A DNA stretch of 64,000 nt from Paulinella micropora (lineage: Eukaryota > Cercozoa > Imbricatea > Euglyphida), in the NCBI GenBank assembly GCA_009731375.1, contig BJOX01000105.1:960402-1024401 (forward strand), in the 5' to 3' direction. A program made the translations under genes and the position numbers. Below, piece by piece: positions 30,087-41,911 of this stretch. Below the pieces are notes generated by a model. It was given only the letters and a program-made list of their open reading frames with translations, had not been told where the DNA came from and made no database searches. Position 1 is the first letter of the stretch. Every line of letters begins with the position of its first letter.

Positions 30087-30760
30087 ACAACGAACTCTTA
30101 ACAAGAACACTATGGCTGCATTGAGTAACTGACTCTAGGAGAGCAGTTGAAAATATCAGTAACTTGAATATCAGAGCGGTCAACTTCGTTTATTTACGTA
30201 ATTTCGAACTCGTTGCAGGCTTGGGTTGCAACTTACGATCCGAGATGAAACGTAGATTGTGGTGTTGATTGGTCTCCAGTTCTCAAACTGATAGAATTGT
30301 CTAAACTCGAGTTAACAGTAACCTAACGGGTGGGGTTGGGTTGTCTGACTTGAAATACTAGTGAGTCCAAAATGCTTTGGGTTTGCAAAGTCAAAATGAC
30401 TGGGAACAAAAGTGAGACAGTTAAATGTTGTGTTTTTCCCGGTTTCCTCCGTTATGACGCAATTTACCGTCACATGCGTGTTTTGCGGTGAATTTGAGGG
30501 AAAAGGTGATATGGGGTGTGAGTTTGGATACAATCCTAAGGGGTAATTACACAACGAACTCTTATTAAAGAACTGTATGGCTGCATACAGTCCCGACTCC
30601 TTGAGAGCAGGTGAAATACCAGTAAATAGCAGAGAGGTCACTTCGTTTATTTACGTAGGTTTCTACTGGTTTGCAGACTTGGTTGCAACGTACGAGCGTA
30701 GGTGAACGTAAATTGTGAGTTGGTTTGCATGCGCAAGCTTGGAAACTCATATAGTACTTG
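30087..30760. repeat. Diverged direct repeat, possible LTR pieces
   Basis: About 30087-30300 and 30549-30760 are related (both start with ACAACGAACTCTT, both contain CTTCGTTTATTTACGTA). They lie between the integrase tail upstream (31.7-32.7 kb) and the gag-like frames downstream on the - strand. They could be LTR parts of two adjacent elements; ends and a primer-binding site are not visible to me. Confidence 0.45.
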
Positions 30761-31134
30761 AAGAAGTGCGTTCAAGTCAAAATAAAGTTCAAGTCTTTGT
30801 GAATAGTTGTGGATTCAAAGTTTTCGCATTTTTGTGTTAAATTGCCGGCAAATGGTCCGTGCGGATCCATCCTTTTTGTTGCCCTTGTCCGCAAATTTAC
30901 CGTCTCATGCGAGTTCACGGGAAATAGGAGAAAAAGGTAATAGAAAGGGGGAAAAAGGTAATTGCTGGAAAAACTTTGAATTAATCGTTTGAAGTCATTT
31001 CTGAACGGAATCGAAAACTAGTTAGTGAAGTCAAAACGTCGTGCAGAGGAGAATCTAACGATCTGGTCAAAAACAGGAGGGTGTCAACTGTAGCGGTTTT
31101 GGCCGGTCGTTAAAGTGCTCAGTCTGATAGCTTC

Positions 31135-31165
31135 CCCCCCCCCCCCCCCCCCCCCNNNNNNNNNN
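31135..31165. other. Poly-C tract and 10-N gap
   Basis: C homopolymer (about 31135-31155) then 10 N. The flanks 30770-31130 and 31166-31650 contain no gene that I can support. Confidence 0.8.
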
Positions 31166-31661
31166 ACGAAGGGTCAGTGACTTGTCTCAGTAAAAATGAA
31201 AAAGGAGTAAAGAGAAGGATGAGTCTCCTTAAGCCTATAGGGGAAGAAGAAAAAGAAGTGCGTCGATGTGGAGCGCATTGCAGGCGAAGATCAGCCGGGG
31301 CCGGATATCGGCCTGCGAAGCGGGACTGAGACAATTGAGGCGCAGTAGCGATGCGTTGATATTGGGGAGCTGACGTCGAGCCGTAGAAAGCTAGGTGGCC
31401 ATGTATCGCACAGCCAAGATGAACCATGTTTAAATGCACCAAATGTGCCATGCCGATATAATCACTGAGGTGTTCAGATTCGATGAGAATGATCGTTGAC
31501 CTGCAGGCATAAAAGGCGATCAAGGACTTACACAGATACGCTGGTCTTGGCGTAACTTGTCTAGGGACGATGGCGGTTCAAATGGGAAAAGCGCTGGGCT
31601 GTGGTTGGGTGAAACCGGTACGATGAGTAAAACCCACTTGAGAGCTCGAGTGTTGAGGTGG

Positions 31662-32745
31662 CTATTCCTTGGATGTGGCCTGCTTACCCTTCTGGAAGGT
31701 GTGCAGTGGAAAGGATTTGCAGGTGACGAGAGGGCCACGAAGACGTTTAAGAACATTGGCGGGTAGCTTGCCTTTGTCTTTTAGTTTCGTAAAGTTGCGC
31801 CACTCAATGTGTCGATGAACGACTTGATCGTTAGTGATGTCGAAGAGGAGGGGCTTCCAGGTAGCTAAGGGTTTGTCCCAGCGCTGGATGGTGCTCTTGT
31901 CCTTTGTGTCTTCGTAGATGGGACGGAAGAGAGTGCTTTCTTTGGAGGTCGTACCGAGTTGGTGAACTACGAGGTCGTTTTCCTCGTTCTCTGGGTCCTC
32001 GTCTAAAACGATGCCAAGTTTAACCTGGTCGCGGTCGATGAACGCCACGACTTCGCCGGTTGTGTAGTTGACTGAGTCGTCATCGTAATCGTCCACTGCG
32101 ACCGTGTTGAGCGGGATGACGCCATCAGTGGGTGCGGTGTACGGGGCGAGGTGTGAGCGGTCGATGCGTTTCAATACCTTGTTGGTCTTGAGGTGGCGCA
32201 TTTTGAAGCAGTTGGAGCTGACCTGCTCAACGATGGTGTAGGGGCCGTCGAACTGGAGAACGGATGAGGCTGGAATGCCTTGTTTGGAAGGCTTGGGGCG
32301 GTAGACGGAGGCTGTGTCGCCTACTTTCCATTCCTTGACAGCCTTGCGGCGGCCTTTGTTCTTTTGAGCGACGGACCGGGCGCGCGTAACGGTGGTGTAC
32401 GCGCTGACATAGGCTGTGACAGCGGTGCGGGCGCTGTTCAGCAAAGCGATCTGATCTGCGGACTGGAGTGACAGTGTCGGTGCGGCGTCGAGTGCGGCGC
32501 TGGAGGCGGCGGCGCGGGCGTTGACAATCTCCGAAGAGTCGAAGAAGTCTAACGTGCAGCAGGGCTTGCGGGCAAGAATTCCTTCGAAGGCGGTGGTGCC
32601 GGTCGCTGTAGATACGTATGTGTTCTGAGCGAAGGAAAGAGAAGGGATGATGCTGGGCCAGTCAGTCTTTTCTGCTTTGGGCAAAGACTGGACTGCTGTG
32701 CGGATAGCCTTGTGGCGGCATTCGACGACAGGATAAACAGCCAGC
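31662..32745 (-). pseudogene. Ty3/gypsy-type integrase C-terminal part
   Basis: 340 residues in one open frame plus ~20 upstream codons. It starts in the region after the integrase core (KTDWPSIIPSLSFAQNTYVS, GTTAFEGILARKP) and continues with WKVGDTASVYRPKPSK and FDGPYTIVEQVSSNCFKMRH, the typical GPY/F module of Ty3-type integrases. The catalytic D,D-35-E core, RT and RNase H are missing: upstream of 32745 the DNA is AT-rich and non-coding. So it is a 5'-truncated pol remnant. Confidence 0.8.
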
Positions 32746-32937
32746 TAAAGAGCCAGCTAAGTATGACATATTTGGAAAATAATGATTCCTTTAGAAATAT
32801 TGAAGATTATGATGTGTTTGAAGATTTAAAAAAAGAATTTTAGAAAAAAAATTAAAAATCCGACCGTTACAACCGTTTTTTCACATTTTTGCATGTTTTT
32901 TGCTTTTTTTTTGGTCGAACGTGGGAAGTCGTTGTTT

Positions 32938-33510
32938 CGGTTTGTTTTTCATAAAAATACACAAAATATTATTAATTTATTTTGATTATATCATATTTCA
33001 ACATAATTTTGAAAAAATTCAAAAAATTTGAAAATATAACCGTTACAATAAGTCATTGTAACTTCAGCCTACTGTAGCTTGCCACTCACTTGTTCTAGCT
33101 ATACATACTCACCGACTACTTGAACTATGCATGAAATTAAACTAATACTAATTTTTGTTGCATATGTATAATGTTTTTGAAGCATAAAACCGGTGTGGAA
33201 GCTTAGGCTTCAGAGTCGGAGTGACACTGTTTTACACTCTGTCACTTTGAAACTCAGACTACTTGCCACTCACTTGTAATCGTTGTTTCGGTTTGTTTTT
33301 CCATATAAATACACAAAATATTATTAATTTATTTTGATTTTATCATATTTCAACCTAATTTTGAAAAAATTCAAAAAATTTGAAAATATAACCGTTACAA
33401 TAAATTATTGTAACTTAAGCCTACTGTAGACGGAGGCTACTTGCCACTGACTTGTACTAGCTATACATACTCACCGACTACTTGAACTATGCATGAAATT
33501 AAATTAATAT
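32938..33510. repeat. ~215-bp direct repeat, AT-rich
   Basis: 32938-33150 and 33289-33510 are about 90 % alike, with a ~350-bp period. Both contain ATAACCGTTACAATAA and end in CTATGCATGAAATTAAA. A TTCAAA hexanucleotide tract follows at about 33523-33565. No coding potential seen from 32750 to 33570. Confidence 0.75.
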
Positions 33511-33582
33511 GAGTTTGTTTATTCAAATTCAAATTCAAATTCAAATTCAAATTCAAATTCAAAATCAAAACTTTCAAGTTTA

Positions 33583-36480
33583 CTAACGAAGTCTTCGCCT
33601 CGCCTGTCTTTGTCTGCCCCTTCGAGGGGGAGATTCGCGGCGTCGCCGCGGAGGAACTGGAGGCAAACCTAGCTCCTGATGCCACCAGAAGTTCGCATTA
33701 GCTGGTTCAGCTAAAGTGTTCAAAACAGTTCGCGCATCCCTCTTAGTAACAAAGCGAAAAAGTATGGGTTGCTCATGGCGGAAGGTTCTGATAAACACTT
33801 TGCCCGGTGTGTCAGTGAACTCAAAATGATGATATTTGTAAAGATCAGCAATTCCTTGCACTGGATGCCGGAACTTTTCATCTCTGTCATTGTATTTTGA
33901 AAATACAAAGGCTGAGAGTTGGAAAGTTTGGTTTGGATTAACCAACCAAGATCTCTGGCGGTTTCCCAAATCCAGTCGTCATGGAACGCCATGTAGGCCA
34001 CCATTTGAGCAATCTTGCCGGCGTGTGAATCAGCCAAGCCTTTGCCATGATGTGAAGGCCAAAAGTTCCAAGAAAAATATTCAAGCCAAGGATGCTTTGA
34101 CCTTGCAAGGCTAGCCTCTGCAAGTGAATATTTTTGCTTAAAATGCTTCCGGCCTCCGTCGGACCATTCAATTACTCTTGTTTTACCCAGCGGCTTGATA
34201 ACCCTAGTCAAAATATCAGATTGCCACTTCCGGTAAAAAAAGAAATCATTATTACCTTCCTTGTCTTCGTGATGGGGGAGGGTGTCGATATATTTCCTTT
34301 GGATTCCCCCTCTCCCATCCCCCATCAAAAGGACTGATATCAAATCGTTGATATCTTGTGTTTTTCCTCCCCCCACACTCATCCTTGAGAAATCAATAAC
34401 CATCAGAACATATCTCAAGTCCTGCCTGGCCAACTCAAGACCATCATCGAAACATTTCATATTTTCTTTCGCTTTCATGTGATGCTCGGTTTTTTTTATC
34501 GTTTCCATGAGCTTCTCCATCTCCTCGTATTGTTCGTCTTCTAGTCTCCTCTCTCTTCGTTCTTTTTGTAGCTCTGCTAATCTTTCTGTTTGCTGTTTGT
34601 GCCCCCTGCAATAGGGGCACTTTCCCCAAACTTTATTATGTCTGCACTCCACCCAATATTGGCTGTGAAGGCGAGTCCAATCTGCTCGACTGGGGGGGTG
34701 TACGAGACACTGAAGCTGGGAGAACGGACGAATGAGGAATTGACCTACTTGTTTTGCCCAGAAGTCTCGAACGCCTGCTAAAGTCATGCGCCCCTGCCGT
34801 TGGTTTTGACTAAGCGCAGGTGTCCTAATAATTGTTAATGATATTATTTTTACTCAGTAATACTGATTGAAAAAAAATACACTTGGAAAGTTCACTAATA
34901 GTTACAACTTCATGCCATGCTTACAAAAGCATGGCATGAAATTATAGCTTAAAAGGGTGTGGCCAGGCAACAAACCTGGCCACGGGTGACTGTGTGACAC
35001 TGACTGCGTTGCGAGGCGGGAGGGCGCGGGTACCGATTGCCATGCGGACACAGAGGAACAAAAAGCTGAACCAACTGATTTCCCTCTCTAACTTGAGGTG
35101 GACAAACACAACCACAATCACGCTCGAAGATTTGCACGCGTTTTTCCAAGAAGCGACCCCAGCCCCTTTGGAATTCTGCGAGCTTTTGCCTCAATTCCTG
35201 ATCCTCGTCAAAGTAGAAAAGATTTTTCTGGAGGCGCTTGGGCTGATGGGCTAATTGCGGGCTGATTTCGTAAGACATGACCCGGGGAGTTGCGAAGACA
35301 TTCCTTGTGCGCCGGGGAAGGGAGGTGCGGTTGCTGCAGACATGGCTCCTGCCGAGGTGGTACACAGGCGGATCGCAGGCTTCGCACTTCCAAACTCCAA
35401 CCTCACCGGCCTCATAGGCAACTGCTAGCTGAGCCTGCGTTCGGCGCAACTTCTGCTTGGGCTGATGGACGTGCGGCTGACCTGACTTAATCGCTGAAGA
35501 AATGGCCTACAGAAACAAAAAAAAAAAAAAAAAGGTGAGACAGCGCAACAAAGAGAGAGGGTACCGGTATGATTTGTTTCCAGTACACTGGAAAGCTGGC
35601 GTAGTTTTCGTAAACCTTGCTCTCCGTTATTGCTTCAGTTTTCGTAAACCTTGCTATCCGTTATTGCTTCAACAAAATTGTACCCAGAACGGAGGTGACG
35701 GTCGTGTGAAGGGTGGTTTTTGGACATGTAATACTCGCTACCGTAACTATCCATACCTAGCTGAATGGCGATAGGATCAGAATCAATAGGTGTGTTGTCA
35801 AAGCTCGAACCGACAAAGGCACGAAGGGCAGAGAGAGAAGGGAGAGATAGCCAATTAACAGAAGTTTGCGTTAGGGTGAAATATTCCTGTACCTCTCCTA
35901 TGATTGCGCGAATGTGGGGTGGAACTGTGGAAGGACAAAATGATTGTATGCCTTGGGTATCCTCCAGAATTCTAACTATCATTGCAAACCCCCCACTTTG
36001 CTAGCTCAACGATAGGTGAAGAATCCTCACTGAAAAGCTTACCTGCCTCCCCCCCTAACGATTCTAAAATGACGTCAATAAAAGAAATTTTGGCTGTAGG
36101 ATTATGTGGGCGGCGAATGTCGTTTCTTGCTTCCTCCTCAAACGACATACAAAGGCCCTCCCTTTCGTCGCCTCGCAGCTCATGCAAGGCCAAACATTGC
36201 TGTTTGGACTCTTGCAACGCTGCTGAGGCAGAAGACGAGGAGGGTCGTTGTATGTCGGTCGAGGAGGAGGAGGAGCAACGACTTGACAAATCAGGTTTTT
36301 GTCGCGAAAAATCGAACATCTCCCGGGCCTACACCACACAAAAAAAGAACAGAATGAGATGGGGAATAAGCTACATAGACATGCCCAAGCACAAAGGCAC
36401 ATAGCAAAGCATACCCTGTCAACATATTGAGCTTGGTTGAGGAGGCGACTTTGCAAACGACCGTTTGTCCCTTTGGACAT
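33583..36480 (-). CDS. Multi-exon DDE-transposase-like gene
   Basis: A likely start is ATG 36480 (MSKGTNGRLQSRLLNQAQ), followed by a GTATGC intron, an exon at about 36332-36042 (acceptor GTGTAG, donor GTAAGC), then blocks at 35982-35740, 35490-34949 (a Cys/His-rich part with VWKCEACDPPVYHLGRSHVC) and 34787-33583. The last has KCPYCRGHKQQ, a coiled coil, VLMVIDFSRMS, RVIEWSDGGRKHFKQKYS and HHGKGLADSHAGKIAQ. The order D...SDGG...HGKGxxD resembles the RNase H-like core of eukaryotic DDE transposase-derived proteins. A frame change near 33800 leads into a basic Arg-rich end. Probably a transposon gene; the subfamily is not clear. Confidence 0.45.
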
Positions 36481-36884
36481 TACCGTCTGAAGCAACCAAC
36501 CAAAAAAAGAAAAAAACCCAAAAGGGAATAGTGAAAGGAAGGTGTGCATGAATGTTGGAAAGCACAAGAAAGGGCAAAGACGAAAAAAAAGGCACAAACA
36601 AACAGGGAACACAAACTCGACAAAAACATGGACAATCAGCAGTTTGCTCTGTCTGGTCAAAAAATTGTCGAGAGTGGTAGCGGTTGGGACAAAAAGCCAA
36701 CGAAACTGTTGGCCACTTCGACTGACCCAAAAAAAACCCGGATTTTGCGGCTAACAGCTACTTCCCAAAAAAACTTCAGTGCACAATGGGGACAATTTTT
36801 GGCGGTTTTTGGCCTTGTTGTCGGATTGTTGTGGGTTGTTGTTTCGACTCCAAAGTACTCGAGAGTTTGAACCTAGTGCACAGT

Positions 36885-38240
36885 ATGTCGGCTGGCGAAG
36901 GGACCCAAGATATGGCAGCAGCCAATAATGCAGCACAAGCCGCATCTACACAGGTTCTCACCTTTTTTTTGTTGTTGTTTTTTTGTTTTTGGAACTTTTT
37001 TGATCTTGTTGTTGTTGTTGTTGTTGGAGGCGCCCCAGTCTTGGACGCTGGTGTTGGCGGGCTGGACACCAGTCCTATCAACGCTGTCTTTCAAAACACA
37101 GCTGCCAGGCCTCAAGAAGCAGAAAATCCAGAGAAGGAAGCAATTTTAATGGAGAATCGTTATTACCCTTCGGTTTTGAAAGTCACGCTGGGGAGAAGGG
37201 AAAGTCGGCTGAAGCAGGTGGCGGAGCTTAAGGGTCTCGACGAGCGTTTCCTCAGCCTCAGCGTGGGAGCCAAGTATAGAACAGGCACTCGTATGCAGGT
37301 TATCATGAGTGCATTGTCTCGTGTTTTTTTTTTCTTCTTCTTTGGTTTTTTGCCTTGGTAGGTGGAGCTGTGTCATCCTGGAGATGTGGCATTGTTCCGC
37401 CCTGGCCGTGTCACCGACAAGGGTGACAGTGTTCGCAGACATTGGGATTTCAGTGAGGAGGGGGCAAAGGTGATATCTGGAACTCCGGATGGTGAGAGGC
37501 TCGTTCATTTACCTCAATGCATGTTGAATGGTATGAAACTTGCGGTTGGTATGTGGTTTTATTTCATACGTACGTACAGCAACGCTCAGTCAGTTGCACA
37601 GCAGTTAGAGCATGTTGATACCCATGTAGCTTTGGCCAGGTTGCTAGCCATTTCAAAGAGGGTGGTGCCACAAACAAACCACACTTATGTTCACTTTCTG
37701 TTTGCCTAAAAGAGGGACAATGGCTCTGTGCGTGTCACTGTCTGCACAAAGGAATGGGTGCATAGCGTGGTCCCCGAAGGTTTTCAAATTCTTTTGAATG
37801 AAAATAAGGATGCGTTGTTACCTTTCACGGTGGATTCCAAATCCATTCAAGAGCAGTACTAGTTGGTCACAGTTGGGGCAAAGCTGCTTCAGAATTCTGA
37901 GCAGCAGTTGGGGCGTAAAGCAGAACAGGGTGTTGCACAGTCTCAAAGCAACGCTGAGGTGCTGGAACAGCTTGTCCAACTGAAGGCAGAGCTAGTGGCA
38001 GCTAAGGCGAAGATCAGCAAGCAGGATGAGGAAATTGCGCAACTTAAGTTGGAGGACGTGGAAGCAAAAAAAATTGTTGATGACACACTTGTAGCTTTAG
38101 ATGAAGAAAGGAAGGCGAAGCTCGCAATTGAAGGCAAGCACAAATATGTTGTCAGCCAGCAGATTACAATCAAAAAGGAACGGGATCAGGTTCAGGAAGC
38201 CTTACAGCGGCAAGTTAATGACGAGCGGCAGCTATCATAA
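36885..38240 (+). CDS. Spliced gene with coiled-coil C-terminus, unknown
   Basis: Exon 1 (36885-36953, MSAGEGTQDMAAANNAAQAA) ends CAG|GTTCTC. Exon 2 (about 37030-37298) contains RYYPSVLKVTLGRRESRLKQ. Exon 3 (37362-about 37660) has VELCHPGDVALFRPGRV. A short intron precedes exon 4 (about 37713-37862), which ends in TAG. The same frame stays open beyond that TAG to TAA 38238-38240 and encodes a clear coiled coil (LVQLKAELVAAKAKISKQ). It is divergent to the transposase-like gene (start codons 405 bp apart), perhaps its partner ORF. Its end coincides exactly with the viral junction. Confidence 0.5.
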
Positions 38241-38241
38241 C
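38240..38241. other. Non-virus/virus junction, right
   Basis: The capsid sequence ends at 38241. The neighbouring capsid copy beyond the 38356 gap continues differently from there (CACTGATTT against AACTGATTT), so the break is placed to the base. Confidence 0.75.
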
Positions 38242-38726
38242 TGATTTCGGGTTTCCAAACCATCTTGGTATAATTTCCCACATGTTGAAGATTACACAGA
38301 TACTGCCCGCTTCGGCTTCGTAATTCAATACTCCTAATCATACTTAGACAATCCANNNNNNNNNNCACTGATTTCGGGTTTCCAAACCATCTCGGTATAA
38401 TTTCCCCCATGTTGAAGATTACACAGATACTGCCCGCTTCGGCTTCGTAATTCAATACTCCTAATCATACTTAGACAATCCATAAAGATACGATTAGCAT
38501 TGTTCTGTCCTGGGTTCCGTGGAGTGTAAGTAAATCGCAACACACTACGGGCGAGGTTCAGCGGGCGGGTAGGGATTTCAAAGATGCTTTCATTACCTCC
38601 CGCTGTGGTGAGAGTAATATTACCCGAGCCTTCACGACTTGTAAGTTTGTTTAATTCGTATTTTCCTTTTAGTAGTTCTTTTGGTTGATGGTCTAATTCC
38701 TGACCATATCCAACTTGAGACGGCAT
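38241..38726 (-). pseudogene. Major capsid protein, N-terminal part
   Basis: ATG at 38726. About 120 residues typical of the start of a Polinton-like virus capsid: FEIPTRPLNLARSVLRFTYT, then FMDCLSMIRSIELRSRSGQY and a segment GGNYTEMVWKPEIS. 38241-38355 and 38368-38482 are the same sequence with a few substitutions on both sides of a 10-N gap, so the unique part ends at PEIS. The remaining ~400 residues are on the + strand at 10756-11963. Expected role: double-jelly-roll hexon of the icosahedral capsid. Confidence 0.8.
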
Positions 38727-38806
38727 TTTTGTTTTGTTTTTGAAGTGGTGTAAATTAACTAATTCACGAGAATATATTATAGAAAAAAAAATAATTCTAA
38801 AATAAT

Positions 38807-39619
38807 CTACCTCGCCTTTAACAAATTGAAAAATGAATTAAATAAACTAAAATAATTAGTTTCACGATAAACCAACAATGTCATAACAATACCTAACCCA
38901 TTAAGATTAATCGCTTGGTCGTTTTCGTCCGTCAAGTAAAACCTGAATACATTGTTTGAACTCGCAGATAATGTTTTCCCCTATTCGCTTCCAGAGCCGT
39001 CGTAAATGACAGACCCTAAAGGAATTTCGTTGGCTGTGTATATTTATTGAAGCACATGATTATCACCTTCATTCACCAAATCAGATTGAAGATACAGAGT
39101 TTTTTCACCAGTTAAAATAATTACATTTGGTGATTTAATAAAATCATTAGCGAAGAAATATGTTGAGTTTCTATCAAACCCCATTACCTCGTGAATACGT
39201 GTATCAGCATCAAATATAAACCGCGGTTGAATACCTCCGTTATTTGAAACACTGAATGTTAATTTACCATCCTCCGCTTCTGTGTTTGTATTGTTGCTTG
39301 AGACAACATAAGTATAGTCATTCGGACTTTCTGTCGTCAGTACCTCCGACAACTTATTTTTTATATTGTTCATTGTGTAGTTTCCCTCAGGTATCGTAAT
39401 TAAAGCCTCATACCCGTCTTCGCTAAGTGTAAAAGTATTATATGGTGAAGCCACAGAGTAATACGACTTTGGAATGTAAATATGAAGTATTTTATAGTGT
39501 GTGGGGGAATCTAGTGATTTTAAGTTTATTTCGTGTGTAAAGTCCGAGTCTGTGCCAGTTATCCTATTTTTACTATTTATGTAGTAAATTCCAGAGCTTC
39601 TACCACCTTTATATTCCAT
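38807..39619 (-). pseudogene. Penton / minor capsid protein with two in-frame stops
   Basis: ATG 39619, preceded by TATA-like DNA and a TTTAGAAT hairpin. 270 codons to TAG 38807. Single-jelly-roll penton pattern: YYINSKNRITGTDSDFTHEI, HIYIPKSYYSV, YNTFTLSEDGYEALITIPEG, IHEVMGFDRNSTYFFAND. TAA at 39044-39046 and a TAG about 22 codons later interrupt an otherwise open frame; the part behind them (NNVFRFYLTDENDQAINLNG) is clearly penton-like, so the full length matches the family (about 250-300). Role: pentameric vertices of the capsid. Confidence 0.85.
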
Positions 39620-39636
39620 TGCTATATTATAGATAG

Positions 39637-39680
39637 TTTAGAATTGCGCTTCGTGCTTTCGCACTCTCACTTATTCTAAA
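39637..39680 (-). promoter_or_regulatory. TTTAGAAT hairpin before penton gene
   Basis: The outer arms TTTAGAAT/ATTCTAAA enclose an inner GTGC-GAAA-GCAC stem. It lies 18 bp upstream of the penton start codon, with TATAATATA between. Same family as 13244-13324. Confidence 0.7.
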
Positions 39681-39689
39681 CCATCGTTT

Positions 39690-39778
39690 TTTTGTTTAGG
39701 AAAAATTAATCGGTTTTCGATGGTTATCAACAAACGAGAATGAGTGAAACGAATGCGAGTGTAGTTGATAACTATCTT
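39690..39778 (-). terminator. Hairpin behind protease gene
   Basis: GGTTATCAAC and GTTGATAACTA form a stem around about 38 bp, between the protease stop (39779) and the penton promoter region. Possible 3'-end signal of the protease transcript. Confidence 0.45.
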
Positions 39779-41036
39779 TTACAAAAAGGTGTCAAAACCA
39801 TAACCATTCTGTGCTTTTAATTTTTCCGCTTCTTCTTCTTTTAGGTCTGTGTAGCCACTGGCGAATTTAAATTTAATACCTTTCGCCCGCTCCATTAGAA
39901 ATCTCATTGAGTGCCAACCACATGTGTCGCTCGTATCAGATTGTTGTTTTACTTGATTAACCTTCATTAATAAATAACTATCGGAGTGGCTTCGGTCGAT
40001 TAGTTGTTTCATTTGTTGCTGAAAGTCTTCTGTCGGCTCGTAAAGTGCTAATGGGTCATACACTTCAACACTTCTGTCTTTATCTAGACTTATCCATATT
40101 GCCATCCAGTGCTGTCCTTTTTTTGTTGCTCGGATCGGTATTCATAATAAATCCGTATCGTTTTCTGCTTCCGGGCTTCAACTTGTAAATTTCATCACTG
40201 GCTATCGCTCCAAGATACCATCCATATTTTTTCATTATTTCATCTATTTCATTAGTCATTAAACCGCGACCCTCTCCTTGTAATGGGACTTGCTCTGGCT
40301 GTGGCTTTGGCTCTGGCTCTGGTTGCTGTTGCTCTTGCTCTGTCTCTGGTTGCTGTGGCTGTGGCTCTAATGGCGGGGGTATGGTTGTCTCCGCTACGCT
40401 AGGTGGTAGTTGTTGTGGCATTCCCTCGTCAATATTCAAATCATTTGAAACTTGTTTATCTACATTTGGGTCTATAGTCATTTTGTTCGTTAGAGTATTT
40501 ACAAAATCATGTTTGTTCATTGTGTGTTTCCAATCTTTGCGGGCTAAATATTTTCTAATTATTTTTATTGAAAATACCTTATCAATTAATTCTTCTAATG
40601 TCTTCGCTCCATTCCCTTTTTGTTCATTAATACCCATATACTCTTCATATCTAGCATAATCCGCTACTTTTCTTTTTACGTTTTCCTTTTCATTTCCAAC
40701 ATCAATATTAAACCTTTTAATCATGTTAATTATCCACTTTGAAGTGTCTTTGTAATTTAATTTTTTATGTCCATCACTATCTAGTCTCTTTTTTAAAGCC
40801 TGTGCTAACTCTTTTATAGTAATGTTTGGGTGATAAGTTTTTGAAAATGCAGAGATTAAAAATTGATTAATTTGTAAATTTTCAAAATGCTTACCCTTTT
40901 CTTTTGCTTTCTTTTCTTCCTTTTCAAGTTTTTCTTTATATTCTTCTGCTAACTTTTTCTGGTCCTCTAAAGATGTCGCTGTGGCTATAGCCGTCTGAAT
41001 ATCTTGACTGGCTTTTTGTAAGTCTTTACGACTCAT
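39779..41036 (-). pseudogene. Adenain-like capsid maturation protease, one frameshift
   Basis: Start ATG 41036. The N-terminal ~240 residues are helical and Lys/Glu-rich with a Pro/Gln linker; the C-terminal part is the cysteine protease. GWYLGAIASDEI opens the domain. After a frameshift in an A run near 40118 the frame goes on with the catalytic His in GQHWMAIWISLDKD, Asp in VEVYDPLALY and Cys in SDTCGWHSMRFLME. This H-D-C order and the CGWH box are those of the adenovirus/Ulp1-type proteases encoded by Polintons and virophages. It would cleave capsid precursors during maturation. The start overlaps the next gene by 11 bp. Confidence 0.85.
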
Positions 41037-41814
41037 TTTTTTTTATGAACTTATCTGTATATCCTGCTAATTTCAGTGTTTCAATATCTTTCTGCTTTTG
41101 CTTTTTTCCTTCCTCATATTGCTCTTTTGTTTTCAATGGTGCTTCATCTCCTAAATTTGGTAATGGCGGTGCTTGTGGTGGTGCTCCTAATGGCGGTGCT
41201 TGTGGTTGTCCCTGCTGCGGTGGCATAATATATTGATATTGAACTGGCGGTAATTCTTGTATCCTATTTTTTCTGTCTTCTTCATATTTTACATCTTCTA
41301 TGAGTTTTTGCTCCCTTCTTAGTTCTCTGGCTTTTTGTTCTTGTCGTTCATTTATCTCCGCTAGTTCTCTTTTGTGATCCCTATCCATTATATCTTGTCT
41401 TTCCTTAGCATCTGCTATGTCTTTTCTTTCTTGCCTCTTCTTCTCCTCGTCTAAATCTTCCCGTGCCTTTCTTTCTTTTTTCTCTATGGTTTCAATACCT
41501 TCATACTTTTCCTTTTTGAGTTTGTCTAAGTGGTCTTGAATTTCTGTTCTCGTATTCTGTTCAATCTCTGACAGGCTCTGGATTTTTCTTAAGTCTTCCT
41601 TCTTTGTTTTTTTCTTTGCTTTTGGTCTGCTCAAGTATTTCATAAAAAGTTTAACAATTTGAAGTGTGCTCATATCATTTGTTTTCTTACCGAAATTAAG
41701 ATAATATTTTTTGCCCTTCTGGATAATGTAAGGCCTCCCGCTTTTATTTCTATAAACCCGCGGTGGACGGACTTTTGCCTTTGATATTTTAGAATTGCGC
41801 TTCATGCTTCGCAT
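41026..41814 (-). CDS. Viral coiled-coil virion protein, ~260 aa
   Basis: The N-terminal motif RPPRVYRNKSGRPYIIQKGK and KKYYL is followed by a long Lys/Glu/Arg coiled coil and a Pro-rich segment (QAPPLGAPPQAPPLPNL). The RNKSGRxYxxxxGKKYY pattern recurs in Polinton-like virus proteins encoded near the capsid genes. The start is uncertain: the first ATGs lie inside the TTTTAGAAT hairpin (41787-41874), whereas sister genes start just behind it, so the true start codon may have been lost. The 3' end overlaps the protease start. Confidence 0.6.
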   Translation of the reverse strand: MRSMKRNSKISKAKVRPPRVYRNKSGRPYIIQKGKKYYLNFGKKTNDMSTLQIVKLFMKYLSRPKAKKKTKKEDLRKIQSLSEIEQNTRTEIQDHLDKLKKEKYEGIETIEKKERKAREDLDEEKKRQERKDIADAKERQDIMDRDHKRELAEINERQEQKARELRREQKLIEDVKYEEDRKNRIQELPPVQYQYIMPPQQGQPQAPPLGAPPQAPPLPNLGDEAPLKTKEQYEEGKKQKQKDIETLKLAGYTDKFIKKNES

Positions 41815-41874
41815 TTTCGCTTATAAAAAAATCACTTGTGATTTTTGCTATAACACTTCGTTTATATTCTAAAA
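41787..41874 (-). promoter_or_regulatory. TTTTAGAAT hairpin before coiled-coil gene
   Basis: Outer arms TTTTAGAAT (41787) and ATTCTAAAA (to 41874) with inner imperfect stems (AAAAATCAC/GTGATTTTT). Same family as 13244 and 39637. Confidence 0.65.
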
Positions 41875-41911
41875 CATCGATTTTTTATTTTAAGAAAAAA
41901 TAATGGTCGTC

